DNA of 64,000 nucleotides from Actinokineospora sp. NBRC 105648. GTDB taxonomy: Bacteria; Actinomycetota; Actinomycetes; Mycobacteriales; Pseudonocardiaceae. The position numbers and the translations under genes are program-made. Of the stretch, positions 38,356 to 50,253 are shown one piece after another (within the stretch, counting starts at the first letter, position 1; every line of letters begins with the position of its first letter). The notes under the pieces were generated by a model. The model worked only from the letters and a program-made list of their open reading frames with translations. It made no database searches and was not told where the DNA came from. The stretch is from NCBI RefSeq assembly GCF_030269645.1, contig NZ_BSTR01000042.1:1-64000 (forward strand), written 5' to 3'.

Positions 38356-38869
38356 GGGATGTCTCGTCACTCACAGCGCGGATCTCCGGTGGTGATCATG
38401 GTGTGGTGCGGGTGATCTCGGCATCGCGGTCGGAGTGGATCGTCGCGTTCACCGGGCTCACGCCCGGGCGGTTCCGCGCGCTGGCGCACAAACCTCACGA
38501 TGCGTCAGATCGGGTTGTTGTTCGGGGTATCGCACTCCGCGGCGCACCGGGTGATCGACACCATCGGCCCGCTGTTGGCGCTGGGCCCGGTCCGCCAGCC
38601 CCGGGTCGATCAGGTCCCGACCCGGGACCACCGCTTGGCTGCGAAGTCGAAGAACCACCGCCACCGCCCGACTGGAAGACCGAACTGAACACCACCCACA
38701 CACGCGTCCCGCCCGCCTCGAACACGCCCTCGCCGACACGAAGGGCTACCGCCGAGCCGCCCACACCCTGGCCACTACCGCAGCCAGGATCGCCTTCCTC
38801 CACAACCTCGCCCCACCACCTGACCAACCCCCGACACATCAACAACAAGATCAGTTACGAGACACCCCT
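38355..38869 (+). mobile_element. Degraded insertion sequence remnant
   Basis: This roughly 530-bp gap has no intact gene. Ends 38355-38371 and 38853-38869 are 17-bp inverted repeats matching at 15 positions. Inside, MRQIGLLFGVSHSAAHRVID from about 38500 is a transposase helix-turn-helix of IS5-like type, followed by a disrupted end that still reads AHTLATTAARIAFLHNL. The DDE core is missing, so this is an internally deleted relic. Confidence 0.7.
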
Positions 38870-38884
38870 AGCCGATCGCCACCG

Positions 38885-39379
38885 TCACCGGACGTCGCGG
38901 CGCATGCAGACCCGCAGCGCGGGATCAAGCCCGATCAGCGCCTCCCGCGCCACCACCTCCCGCAACGCCTCGGACGGCTCAACCACCCGAAACCCCAACC
39001 GCTCGTAGTACGGCGCGTTCCACGGCACGTCCCGGAAGGTCGTCAGCGTCACCGCGGGCATCCCCTGTCCCCACGCCCACGCCCCCACGTGGGTGAGCAG
39101 GTGGCCACCGAACCCGCGCCCCCGGTAGTCCGGGTGCACGCTCACCTCCGCCACGTGCGCACACCCACCGACCTCCTCGGCCAACAGGAACCCGGCCACC
39201 ACCAGCGACTCGATCCACACCCAGGCCCGGTGCTCGTCGGCGAACGCACCCAACACCTCATCCGGCGGCGTGGGCATGTCGGCGATCTCGTCCATCCCGA
39301 CCTCGCGGAACATCTCCCCAGCCGCCCACGAGACCTCCCGGATCCGCTCGAAGTGGTGAGGACTCGCGGTGGTGATCAC
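38885..39379 (-). CDS. GNAT-family N-acetyltransferase
   Basis: 164 aa. VAEVSVHPDYRGRGFGGHLL is the acetyl-CoA pyrophosphate loop and WNAPYYERLGFRVV the C-terminal motif. GTG 39379. The 3' end lies 15 bp from the IS remnant. The substrate is unknown. Confidence 0.88.
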   Translation of the reverse strand: MITTASPHHFERIREVSWAAGEMFREVGMDEIADMPTPPDEVLGAFADEHRAWVWIESLVVAGFLLAEEVGGCAHVAEVSVHPDYRGRGFGGHLLTHVGAWAWGQGMPAVTLTTFRDVPWNAPYYERLGFRVVEPSEALREVVAREALIGLDPALRVCMRRDVR

Positions 39380-39507
39380 CGCCCCAACCTAGCCCGCCCG
39401 CCGGGACCGGGCCTCCCGTTTGACGCGGGCGAGCAGCCCGCTGCCGCAGTACCAGCGGATCGCCGAACCTGCCAGGTCAGGGCTCGCCGTGGGACCCCGT
39501 TGCGGCG

Positions 39508-39534
39508 TTAGCAGTCGCGTCGGTAGAGTGCTAG
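39508..39534 (+). promoter_or_regulatory. CIRCE element (HrcA operator) of groES
   Basis: TTAGCAGTC-N9-GAGTGCTAG matches the CIRCE consensus TTAGCACTC-N9-GAGTGCTAA at 16 of 18 positions with exact spacing, 128 bp before groES. HrcA repression of the groESL operon is well established for such sites. Confidence 0.92.
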
Positions 39535-39662
39535 TCGTACGGCACCGGTACCGCCCCGGCACCCGCGACGGCGGGGTGGCAGGAGCCGTCGGCGTGGTGT
39601 CCAATCCGGACGCCGCGCCTTGTACCTGCCAACGCTTTCGACGACCCGTGGAGGTCACAGCG

Positions 39663-39956
39663 GTGAGCGTGAACATCAAGCCGCTCGAGGACAAGATCGT
39701 CGTCCAGGCGAGCGAGGCCGAGGCCACGACCGCCTCCGGTCTGGTCATCCCCGACACCGCCAAGGAGAAGCCCCAGGAGGGCAAGGTCCTGGCCGTTGGC
39801 CCGGGCCGGATCGACGACAAGGGCAACCGCGTCCCGGTGGACGTGGCGGTCGGTGACGTCGTCATCTACTCCAAGTACGGCGGCACCGAGGTCAAGTACA
39901 ACGGCGAGGAGTACCTGATCCTCTCCGCGCGCGACGTGCTGGCCGTCGTCAACTAA
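39663..39956 (+). CDS. groES: Co-chaperonin GroES
   Basis: 97 aa. [33 protein letters not shown] (mobile-loop region) and [24 protein letters not shown] are typical. GTG 39663. First gene of the CIRCE-regulated operon, with groEL1 96 bp downstream. Confidence 0.97.
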   Translation: MSVNIKPLEDKIVVQASEAEATTASGLVIPDTAKEKPQEGKVLAVGPGRIDDKGNRVPVDVAVGDVVIYSKYGGTEVKYNGEEYLILSARDVLAVVN

Positions 39957-41669
<1,713 letters not shown>

Positions 41670-41692
41670 TCCACCGCACTACCCACCGCACG

Positions 41693-41729
41693 GGGAAGGG
41701 CCCGGTCGCTCGCCGACCGGGCCCTTCCC
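41693..41729. terminator. Bidirectional terminator groEL1/whiB3
   Basis: Perfect 16-bp stem 41693-41708/41714-41729 with a 5-nt loop between convergent genes. Confidence 0.85.
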
Positions 41730-41739
41730 GCGTCCGGGG

Positions 41740-42039
41740 CTACTTCGCCACGGCCAGCGTGCGCTTCTCGGTCTTGATGATCGCCTCCCGCTCGGACTCG
41801 GAGAGCCCGCCCCAGATCCCGTACGGCTCGTGCACGGCGAGCGCGTGGCTGCGGCACAGCGACAGCACGGGGCAGGCCTGGCAGATCGCCTTGGCCTTGG
41901 CCTCCCGGCGCGCCCTGGCAGGCCCGCGCTCGCCGTCGGGATGGAAGAAGAACGCGCTGTCCATGCCTCTGCACGAACCGTCGAGCTGCCAGTCCCACAC
42001 GTCGGCGTTCGGACCGGGAAGCCTGCGAGTGTCCGCCAT
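41740..42039 (-). CDS. whiB3: WhiB3/WhiD-type iron-sulfur regulator
   Basis: 99 aa. Cysteines C23, C53, C56 and C62 are the four [4Fe-4S] ligands, and GIWGG at 74-78 is the sigma-factor-contact turn. LPGPNADVWDWQL, MDSAFFFHPDGERG and ESEREAI identify the WhiB3 (Mtb)/WhiD (Streptomyces) subgroup, which links redox state to lipid metabolism or sporulation. ATG 42039 has AGGAGG; an upstream in-frame start at 42075 is less likely. Convergent with groEL1, as in Mtb Rv3416-Rv3417c. Confidence 0.93.
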   Translation of the reverse strand: MADTRRLPGPNADVWDWQLDGSCRGMDSAFFFHPDGERGPARARREAKAKAICQACPVLSLCRSHALAVHEPYGIWGGLSESEREAIIKTEKRTLAVAK

Positions 42040-42242
42040 GGTGGCCGCCTCCTGACGAGTGGATGTCGGAGTCAATACTCCATTCGGTGCAGCGGGTTAC
42101 ACGCTAGAACCGCGCCAATACTTGTTCAAGGGTGATCGACTCTTTGGTTGCCCGATTCAGCCGATCGGCATCACCCGGTCGACGCAGCGTGGTCAACTAT
42201 CCGGTTGCCGGACACCCCTGGTCACCCGACGATGGGTGTGTG

Positions 42243-43295
42243 GTGACCAAATCCGACGCCGTGCGACCAGGTGGACCTACCGAGGGTGGGTCACCGCGGG
42301 CGGACGGGCCGATATCGGAGCCCACATTGCCGGTCGCGGCGGTCGCGCGCAGGCTCGGCGTGGCCCCGTCGACGCTGCGGACCTGGGACCGCCGGTACGG
42401 CCTGGGACCCGCCGACCACGCCACCGGGACGCACCGCCGCTACGGCCCCGCCGACATCGCCCGGCTGGAGACCATGCGCCGCGCGCTGCTCAAGGGGGCC
42501 GCGCCCGCCGAGGCCGCCCAGTACGCCTTGCGGACCCCCGTGGCGGACCAGGACGGTCTGGGGAGCCGAGATCACGCCCCTGATCACGCCCCTGGTCCGG
42601 AGAGCCTGGACCACGAGCCCACGCCGGTCCGCCGCCCCGGTGGCCGCGGGCTCCCGCTGCCGGGCGGTTCGCCCGCCGCGCGCGGGCTGGTCCGGGCGGC
42701 GATGGCCATGGACGACCGCGCCGTGCAACGGCTGATCGGCGAGGCCATCGAGGTCGGCGGGGTCGTCGAGGCCTGGGACGGGGTGGTGCGGCCGGTGCTC
42801 AACGCCATCGCGGCGCGCTGGGCCCACGCAGGCGACTGCGTGGAGGTCGAGCACCTGGTCAACGAGTGCGTGCTGGCGGCCATGGTGCGCGCGACCCCGC
42901 CGGTGCCCGCGCCCCGCAACGCCCGCCCAGTACTGCTGTGCTGCGCCCCAGGCGAGACGCACAGCCTCCCGCTCTACGTCCTGCGTGCCGCCCTCGCCCA
43001 GCACGACATCGGCACCCTGATGCTCGGTGCGGCCGTCCCCGGCGCCGCCCTGGCCACCGCCGTCCGCCGGACCGCGCCCGCCGCGGTCGTCGTGTGGGCG
43101 CAGTTGGCGGGCAACGCCGACGCCGACTCGCTGGTCGCGGTGCCGCGCACGGGCAGGCGCTCGCGCCTGTTCGCCTGCGGTCCCGGGTGGGCCGAGGTCG
43201 ACCTGCCCGAACGGGCCGAGCGGCTCGACGACCTCGCCGGCGCGCTGGGGCGGATCGGGGCCCACGTCCTGGGTGAACCGGATTCAGCCGCGTGA
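42243..43295 (+). CDS. MerR-family regulator with cobalamin-binding domain (CarH/LitR-like)
   Basis: About 350 aa. The MerR helix-turn-helix is LPVAAVARRLGVAPSTLRTW with RRYGLGP and THRRYGPADI. Next is a helical cap domain with W-x9-EH (WAHAGDCVEVEH) and then a Rossmann domain with PGETHSLPLY. W-x9-EH and the ExH motif are the signature of adenosylcobalamin photoreceptors such as CarH, supplying upper and lower axial His ligands. GTG 42243 is one of two adjacent GTGs; its Asp/Gly-rich N-terminus is uncertain. GTGA overlap with the next gene. Light sensing is inference. Confidence 0.75.
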   Translation: MTKSDAVRPGGPTEGGSPRADGPISEPTLPVAAVARRLGVAPSTLRTWDRRYGLGPADHATGTHRRYGPADIARLETMRRALLKGAAPAEAAQYALRTPVADQDGLGSRDHAPDHAPGPESLDHEPTPVRRPGGRGLPLPGGSPAARGLVRAAMAMDDRAVQRLIGEAIEVGGVVEAWDGVVRPVLNAIAARWAHAGDCVEVEHLVNECVLAAMVRATPPVPAPRNARPVLLCCAPGETHSLPLYVLRAALAQHDIGTLMLGAAVPGAALATAVRRTAPAAVVVWAQLAGNADADSLVAVPRTGRRSRLFACGPGWAEVDLPERAERLDDLAGALGRIGAHVLGEPDSAA

Positions 43296-44206
43296 GTGAC
43301 CCCGTTCGTGCGTCGCCGTGGGACGCCGCCTTCGGTTCCCGACCAGGTGACGTCCCCCAGACGGAGGGTTTGGCGCGCGGGGAGGCTTGGCTGGCGGCGG
43401 TAGCTCTCGGTGGTCGCGGCGACTACGCCGCTGCGGTCGCGGTGCTGGCCCCGCTGGTCGGTGGGAGCGACCCGGTGATCGCCGCGCTGGCCGCGGCGAC
43501 CCTCGCCTCGCACCGCAGGCAGCTCGGCGGGCACGCCGCCGCGCGGGCCCTCGACGGCCACGGCCTGCGCAGGCTCGCCGAGGCCGGGCTGTTGACCACC
43601 GGGCAATCCCGGCAAGATCACCACGAGCGCCCGGACGGCCTCGGCCGGGACGGCGCCGACGCCCGGGCGGCCCGCTCGGACGTCCTGCTGGGGCTCGCCG
43701 CCGACGCGGTCGGGCTCGGCCGGGTCGGCGAGGCGCGGGCGCTCTTCGGAATCGAGTCGGCCTCGCCCGACGCGGGGTGGCGCGCGGTCGTCCGGCGGGG
43801 CTGGGTGGCCGCCGAGATCGAGCTGGTGGCCGGTGCGGCGAGCGCGGCGGTGGCGCGGGCGCGGGCGGCCGCCGCGGCTGCGGCCAGATCGGGATCGGTT
43901 CGCCACCGGGTCAAGTCGGCGCTCGTGCTGGGGGCCGCGCTGGCGGCCGCGGGAGAGCGCGCCGAGGCGCTGGAGCTGATCTCCGGTTGCCGGTCGGAAT
44001 CGATCACGCACGGGCTCCGGCCGCTGCGCTGGCCGAGCGCCCTGGTGCTGGCCGACCTCGACCCGGACCGGGCGTCCGCACACCGGACTGAAGCGTCCGC
44101 GACCCTGCACTGTGTGTTACGACACTCCGACCCCGAGGGCAGGCGGCTGGCCCTCGGCTCGCCATGGCTCCCGACCTCGGGTTTTGATCTTGCTCCGAAC
44201 AGGTGA
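43292..44206 (+). CDS. Conserved hypothetical helical-repeat protein
   Basis: 304 aa, overlapping the MerR/B12 gene by 4 bp (GTGA). Ala-rich helices are spaced like a TPR or similar array (GEAWLAAVALGGRGDYAAAVAVLAPLV, then RVGEARALFG, then AGERAEALELISG). No catalytic motif. It lies where Mtb carries Rv3415c, between whiB3 and sigD, and may be its counterpart. No signal peptide. Confidence 0.75.
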   Translation: MSDPVRASPWDAAFGSRPGDVPQTEGLARGEAWLAAVALGGRGDYAAAVAVLAPLVGGSDPVIAALAAATLASHRRQLGGHAAARALDGHGLRRLAEAGLLTTGQSRQDHHERPDGLGRDGADARAARSDVLLGLAADAVGLGRVGEARALFGIESASPDAGWRAVVRRGWVAAEIELVAGAASAAVARARAAAAAAARSGSVRHRVKSALVLGAALAAAGERAEALELISGCRSESITHGLRPLRWPSALVLADLDPDRASAHRTEASATLHCVLRHSDPEGRRLALGSPWLPTSGFDLAPNR

Positions 44207-44236
44207 ACCCACCGAGACGGTCATCCGGTGGATTGG

Positions 44237-44265
44237 TTGACAGATTTACCACCGAATCGTGTCAA
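44237..44265. promoter_or_regulatory. Inverted repeat upstream of the BldM-like gene
   Basis: TTGACA (44237-44242) and TGTCAA (44260-44265) are perfect complements 17 bp apart, in an AT-richer 120-bp promoter region. It could be an operator; TTGACA also resembles a -35 box, but no good -10 follows at the usual distance. Confidence 0.35.
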
Positions 44266-44328
44266 GGTTCGGGCCGTGGCGTCCGATAGGGGAAATGGAA
44301 CGTCACTCGGCTGCAGGAAGGAGTCCCC

Positions 44329-44925
44329 GTGACGACGGTCTTGATCTGCGACGACCGCCGCAGCGTGCGGGAGGGCTTGACCCGTGTCATGTCTGCTGTA
44401 CCAGGGGTCAGTCGCATCGACTGCGTAGCGCACGGTGACGAGTTGCTCGCCCGCTTCTCCCGGCAGCCGGTCGATGTCGTCCTCGTCGGCACTCAGCGCG
44501 CTGTCCCGACCGGGGTCGAAGCCACTCGTCGGCTCGTCTCCGCCAACCCGCAGGCGAACGTCATCGTCTTCGGCGCACCCGACGACGCGGGCAGCATCGC
44601 CGCGGCCATCGCGGGCGGCGCTCGCGGCTACCTCCGCTGGGACGCCTCGCGTCCCGAGCTGGTCGCCGCGCTCGCGCACACGCTGGCCAGCACCTCGGTA
44701 CCGGCACCCCGCCAACCCTCCGACCCAGGTGTCCAGCTCACCGACCGCGAGCTCCAGGTGTTGCGCGGCATGAGCCAGGGCAAGAGCAACGGCCAGATCG
44801 GCCGCGAGCTCTACCTGTCGGAGGACACCGTGAAAACCCACGCCCGGCGGCTCTTCCGCAAGCTGGGCGTGCGCGACCGCGCACAGGCGGTGGCTCATGG
44901 GTTCCGGCGCGGCCTGGTCTCCTAG
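44329..44925 (+). CDS. BldM-like atypical response regulator
   Basis: 198 aa. It aligns along its length with Streptomyces BldM as I remember it: LICDDRRSVREGL at the start, GARGYLRWDAS, then LTDRELQVLRGMSQGKSNGQIGRELYLSEDTVKTHARRLFRKLGVRDRAQAVAHGF. The receiver is degenerate: the phospho-acceptor position 54 is Gly (VVLVGTQR) and the conserved Lys is replaced by Trp (YLRWD). So it should not be controlled by phosphorylation. AAGGAG lies before GTG 44329. Proximity to whiB3/whiD and sigD mirrors the Streptomyces bldM-whiD neighbourhood. Confidence 0.88.
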   Translation: MTTVLICDDRRSVREGLTRVMSAVPGVSRIDCVAHGDELLARFSRQPVDVVLVGTQRAVPTGVEATRRLVSANPQANVIVFGAPDDAGSIAAAIAGGARGYLRWDASRPELVAALAHTLASTSVPAPRQPSDPGVQLTDRELQVLRGMSQGKSNGQIGRELYLSEDTVKTHARRLFRKLGVRDRAQAVAHGFRRGLVS

Positions 44926-44940
44926 GGACCACAGCGTCGG

Positions 44941-44988
44941 CGACGAGCCGTGCGTGCCCGTTGCGGAACGGGCACGCACGGCTCGTCG
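44941..44988. terminator. Very long perfect hairpin after the BldM-like gene
   Basis: Arms 44941-44962 and 44967-44988 are complementary over 22 bp without mismatch, loop GCGG, 15 bp after the stop. Probably a terminator. The rest of the gap before sigD (to 45211) shows no gene. Confidence 0.8.
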
Positions 44989-45211
44989 TGCGTGCCCACC
45001 CGGGCAGATCGGACTCCCGGGGCGCTCGCGCGCCAGCTACTGTGTCCTGTGCCACTGCCGCCACCGCGGCGCCCAGCCGCGGCGCCGTCGTCCACCACAG
45101 CCCCCGCGGGGCCACCGAACAGGGCGGTACGGTGGTCATCGAGCCGGGGAACGGACTCGGTTCGGTGTCCTTGAGTTGACCACATTCGTAACACCAGGGC
45201 TGCATTCTGCG

Positions 45212-45784
45212 ATGACCACATTGGGGGACGGACTGGACGCGTCGGTGAGCGCTGCCGTCGAGGGTGATCCTCGAGCGGTCGAACGCGTGCTCGCGTCTGT
45301 TCGGCCCCTCGTGGTGCGGTACTGCCGCGCCCGCGTCGGTAGGCAGGAGCGATCGTTCGCCTCGGCGGACGACGTGGCACAGGAGGTGTGTCTCGCGGTG
45401 TTGACGGCCCTGCCCGGCTACCGCGACCAAGGCCGCCCATTCCTGGCCTTCGTGTACGGGATCGCCGCGCACAAGGTCGCCGACGCGCACCGCGCCTCGG
45501 CGCGTAACCGATCGGAGCCCGTCGCCGACGTACCCGACGAACCGGAGACCGAGGCGGGGCCCGAGCAACGGGCCATGCAAGGCGAGTTGTCGAGGCGGAT
45601 GAGCGAACTGCTGCGGGTACTGCCGGACAAGCAGCGCGAGATCGTGGTGCTGCGCGTGGTGGTCGGCCTGTCAGCCGAGGAGACCGCGGAGGCGGTGGGG
45701 TCGACGCCCGGCGCGGTTCGGGTGGCTCAACACCGGGCACTTGCCCGGTTGCGGAAGACTTTGTCGGCGGAGGAGGTGGCCTGA
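45212..45784 (+). CDS. sigD: ECF RNA polymerase sigma factor SigD
   Basis: 190 aa. Region 2 includes SFASADDVAQEVCLAVLTAL and FLAFVYGIAAHKVADAHR; region 4 includes LPDKQREIVVLRVVVGLSAEETAEAVGS with GAVRVAQHRALARLRK. MTTLGDGLDASVSAAVEGD aligns with the Mtb SigD N-terminus, supporting ATG 45212. The anti-sigma gene follows immediately. Mtb SigD controls stationary-phase and ribosomal genes. Confidence 0.92.
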   Translation: MTTLGDGLDASVSAAVEGDPRAVERVLASVRPLVVRYCRARVGRQERSFASADDVAQEVCLAVLTALPGYRDQGRPFLAFVYGIAAHKVADAHRASARNRSEPVADVPDEPETEAGPEQRAMQGELSRRMSELLRVLPDKQREIVVLRVVVGLSAEETAEAVGSTPGAVRVAQHRALARLRKTLSAEEVA

Positions 45785-46858
45785 GTGCCCGATCAGAGCG
45801 ATCGCGATGAGCGCGGTGTGGACGAGGTGACATCGTCGCCCCCCGCCCGCGGTGAGCACTCCAACGTGACCCCGGTCGCGTTCGGGTCCGGTCTCCGGCT
45901 CGACGACGAGTACGACCTCGACCAGCTCGCCGACCTCGAGGACTCCGACGACGCGGTCGACATCTCCCGCGTGCACGCCGACGACGCCTTCCTCGACGCC
46001 CTCGGAGCCGCCGTGCGCGGTGACCGCGGTACCGGTGGCCTGGGCGGCCTCGACTCGGACCTGCCCGACGACATCCGCGACGACGACCTCGCGGCCCTGC
46101 TCACCTCCTGGCGCGACGAGGTCGACTCGACGCCCATCGGCGAGCTGGTCGACACCAAGCTGGCGGTGGCCACCGTGTTCGCCGCCAAGCACCGCAAGCG
46201 GCGCAGACCCCGGCTGCTCGTGCCGTTCGCCGCCGCGGCCGCCGTGCTGGCCATCGCCTTCACCGGCGCGGGTCTGGCCGCCCGCGACGCCCAGCCCGGC
46301 GACACCCTGTGGGGCCTGACCAAGGTCCTCTACGCCGACCACGCCCGTTCCGTCGAGGCCGCCGCCTCCGTGCGCCAGGACCTCGACATCGCCCAGACCG
46401 CCCTCGCCGAGGGCAAGGTCGCCGAGGCGAAGTCCAAGCTCGAGGACGCCCAGAAGGGGCTCCCCGCCATCGCGAACGAGGATGGCGCCGCCGAACTGGC
46501 CGCCACCCACGCCGACCTGGTCTCCCAGCTGCCCGGCGCCCCCGCGAACGGCGTGCAGCTGCCGCCTTCGGCCTCGCCGAGCACCGCCCCGCCCGCGCCC
46601 ACGACGCAGCAGCCGTCCTCCGTGCAGGTGACCGTCGTCCCGGTGCCCCCCGTGACCACCCAGCCGACGACGACCCCGCCCGCGCCGACCACCGAGCCCA
46701 CGACGCAGCCCACGACGACTACCGCGCCGGAGCCCTCGGACACACCGACGCAGCCGCAGAGCGAGGCACCGCGGGTCAACGAGCCCGGCAGCAGCCCTGT
46801 GGAGTCGGGGCAGGGTCAACCGCTCACCGAGACCGGTACGACTACCACCAGCCCGTAG
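45785..46858 (+). CDS. rsdA: Anti-sigma-D factor RsdA
   Basis: 357 aa membrane protein. The acidic cytoplasmic N-terminus has the sigma-binding part DDLAALLTSWRDEVDSTPIGELVD, followed by basic HRKRRRPR and a transmembrane helix at about 141-161 (LLVPFAAAAAVLAIAF). The extracytoplasmic part begins AQPGDTLWGLTKVLYADHA and ends in a Pro/Thr-rich tail. GTG directly follows the sigD stop, so both are made together. Like RsdA of Mtb (Rv3413c) it should hold SigD at the membrane until degraded. Confidence 0.88.
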   Translation: MPDQSDRDERGVDEVTSSPPARGEHSNVTPVAFGSGLRLDDEYDLDQLADLEDSDDAVDISRVHADDAFLDALGAAVRGDRGTGGLGGLDSDLPDDIRDDDLAALLTSWRDEVDSTPIGELVDTKLAVATVFAAKHRKRRRPRLLVPFAAAAAVLAIAFTGAGLAARDAQPGDTLWGLTKVLYADHARSVEAAASVRQDLDIAQTALAEGKVAEAKSKLEDAQKGLPAIANEDGAAELAATHADLVSQLPGAPANGVQLPPSASPSTAPPAPTTQQPSSVQVTVVPVPPVTTQPTTTPPAPTTEPTTQPTTTTAPEPSDTPTQPQSEAPRVNEPGSSPVESGQGQPLTETGTTTTSP

Positions 46859-46866
46859 CAGCACGC

Positions 46867-46902
46867 AGGAAGGGCCCGCCGGATGTCCGGCGGGCCCTTC
46901 CT
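46867..46902. terminator. Bidirectional terminator after rsdA
   Basis: Perfect 17-bp stem 46867-46883/46886-46902 with a 2-nt loop between convergent genes. Confidence 0.85.
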
Positions 46903-46937
46903 GGTGTCTGTAGGTCTCTTCCTGCCGCGCAAGCCTC

Positions 46938-47402
46938 TTAGAGGGCGTTCTCGTTCTCGCTGGCGGTGACGCCGTCCGCGTAGCCCCGGCAGTACTCCCA
47001 GCTGACGTAGGCCGACGGGTCCGGGTCGAACGCGGGCTCGTGCGGGCGCATCTTGCCGTCGTTGAGCAGCTGCTCGAGGCTCGCCGCCAGCAGCGCCCAG
47101 TCGTGGTAGTGCGGCTCCTCGCACTCACCGCAGTCGACCACGATGCCGCGCACCCCGCGCGACTGGAGCAGCGCCTGGTAGACCGCGAGGTCGGTCAGGT
47201 CGGCGAGCAGCTCTTCGCGTTCCTCGTGGCTCATCGGCGGGCCTGCCTCGTCATCGGGCTCGTCGAGCGCCCGGGCGGGATCGTCCGGGTCGCCCGCGAA
47301 CGGGTCGGGCGGCAGCGCCCCGCGCGGGTCCCCGGCGGGGCGTTCGTCCCACGGGCCACCGGGGAGCGGGTTGGGGGGAACTGCGTCATGCGCCACGACC
47401 AC
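46938..47402 (-). CDS. DUF5319-like conserved hypothetical protein (Rv3412-like)
   Basis: About 154 aa. A Pro/Asp-rich N-terminus with PPDPFAGDPDDPARAL leads to a helical part (EEREELLADLTDLAVYQALL), then VVDCGECEEPHYHDW, a CxxC and HxH arrangement that could bind zinc. The end has SWEYCRGYADG. The start is uncertain: GTG 47402 or 47396, both close behind a TACCGT box typical of leaderless genes; longer frames look non-coding. Its place between rsdA and guaB matches Mtb Rv3412. Confidence 0.8.
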   Translation of the reverse strand: MVVAHDAVPPNPLPGGPWDERPAGDPRGALPPDPFAGDPDDPARALDEPDDEAGPPMSHEEREELLADLTDLAVYQALLQSRGVRGIVVDCGECEEPHYHDWALLAASLEQLLNDGKMRPHEPAFDPDPSAYVSWEYCRGYADGVTASENENAL

Positions 47403-47491
47403 GCACGGTACCGGGCGGGGCCAAGGGACTGCCCGGATACCATGGGCGAACCGGCCCGGCCGCGCGTGCACGCGGGCCAACGGCGCGGTAG

Positions 47492-49072
<1,581 letters not shown>

Positions 49073-49104
49073 CCTCTTAGCGCTTCCCGAAAGGAACACC
49101 CCCA

Positions 49105-50253
49105 GTGCGGGATCTTGTCGACATCGGCATGGGCCGGACGGCCCGGCGCGCCTTCGGGCTCGACGAGGTGGAGATCGTGCCGTCGCGGCGCACCCGCTCG
49201 TCCAAGGACGTCTCCACCACCTGGCAGATCGACGCCTACCGGTTCGACATCCCGCTGGTCACCCACCCGACCGACGCGATCGTCTCGCCCGCCACCGCGG
49301 TGGCCGTCGGCGAGCTGGGCGGGCTCGGGGTGCTCAACGCCGAGGGCCTGTGGGCGCGGCACCCGAACGTCGAGGAGACGCTGGCCCGGCTGGTCGCCGC
49401 CGCCGAGGAGGGCGAGGACCCGGCCGCGCTGGTGCGGGTGCTGCAGGAGCTGCACGCCGCGCCGCTGCGGATCGACCTGATCACCGAGGCGGTCAAGCAG
49501 GTCCGCGACTCCGGGGTGACCGTGGCGGTCCGGGTGAGCCCGCAGCGGGCCTCCGAGCTGACCCCCGACCTGCTGGCCGCGGGCGTGGAGATCCTGGTGG
49601 TGCAGGGCACGATCGTCTCCGCCGAGCACGTGGCCCGCGACTCCAACGACTCCGACGCCCCGCTGAACCTCAAGAGCTTCATCGCCGACCTGGACGTGCC
49701 GGTGATCGCGGGCGGGGTGCACGACTACCGCACTGCGATGCACCTCATGCGCACGGGCGCGGCGGGCGTGATCGTCGGCTACGGGCACTGCGACGGCGTC
49801 ACCACGACCGACAGCTCGCTGGGCATCGGGGTCCCGATGGCCACCGCGATCGTCGACGCCGCCGCCGCCCGGCGGGACTACCTCGACGAGACCGGCGGCC
49901 GGTACGTGCACGTGATCGCCGACGGCGACGTGCACGCCAGCGGCGACATCGCCAAGTCGATCGCCTGCGGCGCCGACGCGGTCATGCTCGGCGCGCCGCT
50001 CGCGCTGGCCGCCGAGGCGCCCGGTCGGGGCCTGTACTGGACCTCGGCGGCGGCCCACCCGTCGCTGCCGCGCAGCCGGGTGCTGCCGGTGGCCGAGGAC
50101 ATCGAGGTCGACCTCAAGACGCTGCTGTTCGGCCCGTCCGCGGACGCCGACGGCCTGGTCAACCTGTTCGGCGCGCTGCGCAGGTCGATGGCCAAGACCG
50201 GCTACTCCGACCTCAAGGAGTTCCAGAAGGTCGGCCTGACGGTCCGCTCGTGA
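49105..50253 (+). CDS. guaB3: GuaB3-family IMP dehydrogenase/GMP reductase-like protein
   Basis: 382 aa. The barrel lacks CBS domains. FGLDEVEIVPSRRTRSSKDV is the family start, and DGDVHASGDIAKSIACGADAVMLG the phosphate-binding region. The canonical IMPDH SICTT loop is replaced by GHCDGVTTTDSSLGIGVP, so classical IMPDH activity is doubtful, as for Mtb GuaB3. AAAGGA precedes GTG 49105; operon with guaB. The end KTGYSDLKEFQKVGLTV is family-typical. Confidence 0.92.
   Translation: MRDLVDIGMGRTARRAFGLDEVEIVPSRRTRSSKDVSTTWQIDAYRFDIPLVTHPTDAIVSPATAVAVGELGGLGVLNAEGLWARHPNVEETLARLVAAAEEGEDPAALVRVLQELHAAPLRIDLITEAVKQVRDSGVTVAVRVSPQRASELTPDLLAAGVEILVVQGTIVSAEHVARDSNDSDAPLNLKSFIADLDVPVIAGGVHDYRTAMHLMRTGAAGVIVGYGHCDGVTTTDSSLGIGVPMATAIVDAAAARRDYLDETGGRYVHVIADGDVHASGDIAKSIACGADAVMLGAPLALAAEAPGRGLYWTSAAAHPSLPRSRVLPVAEDIEVDLKTLLFGPSADADGLVNLFGALRRSMAKTGYSDLKEFQKVGLTVRS

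Noticed and set aside
45188..45213. GTAACA-N16-CGAT as a SigD-type autoregulatory promoter
   Set aside because: The -10 would overlap the ATG, while alignment with Mtb SigD supports that ATG. The match is probably chance.
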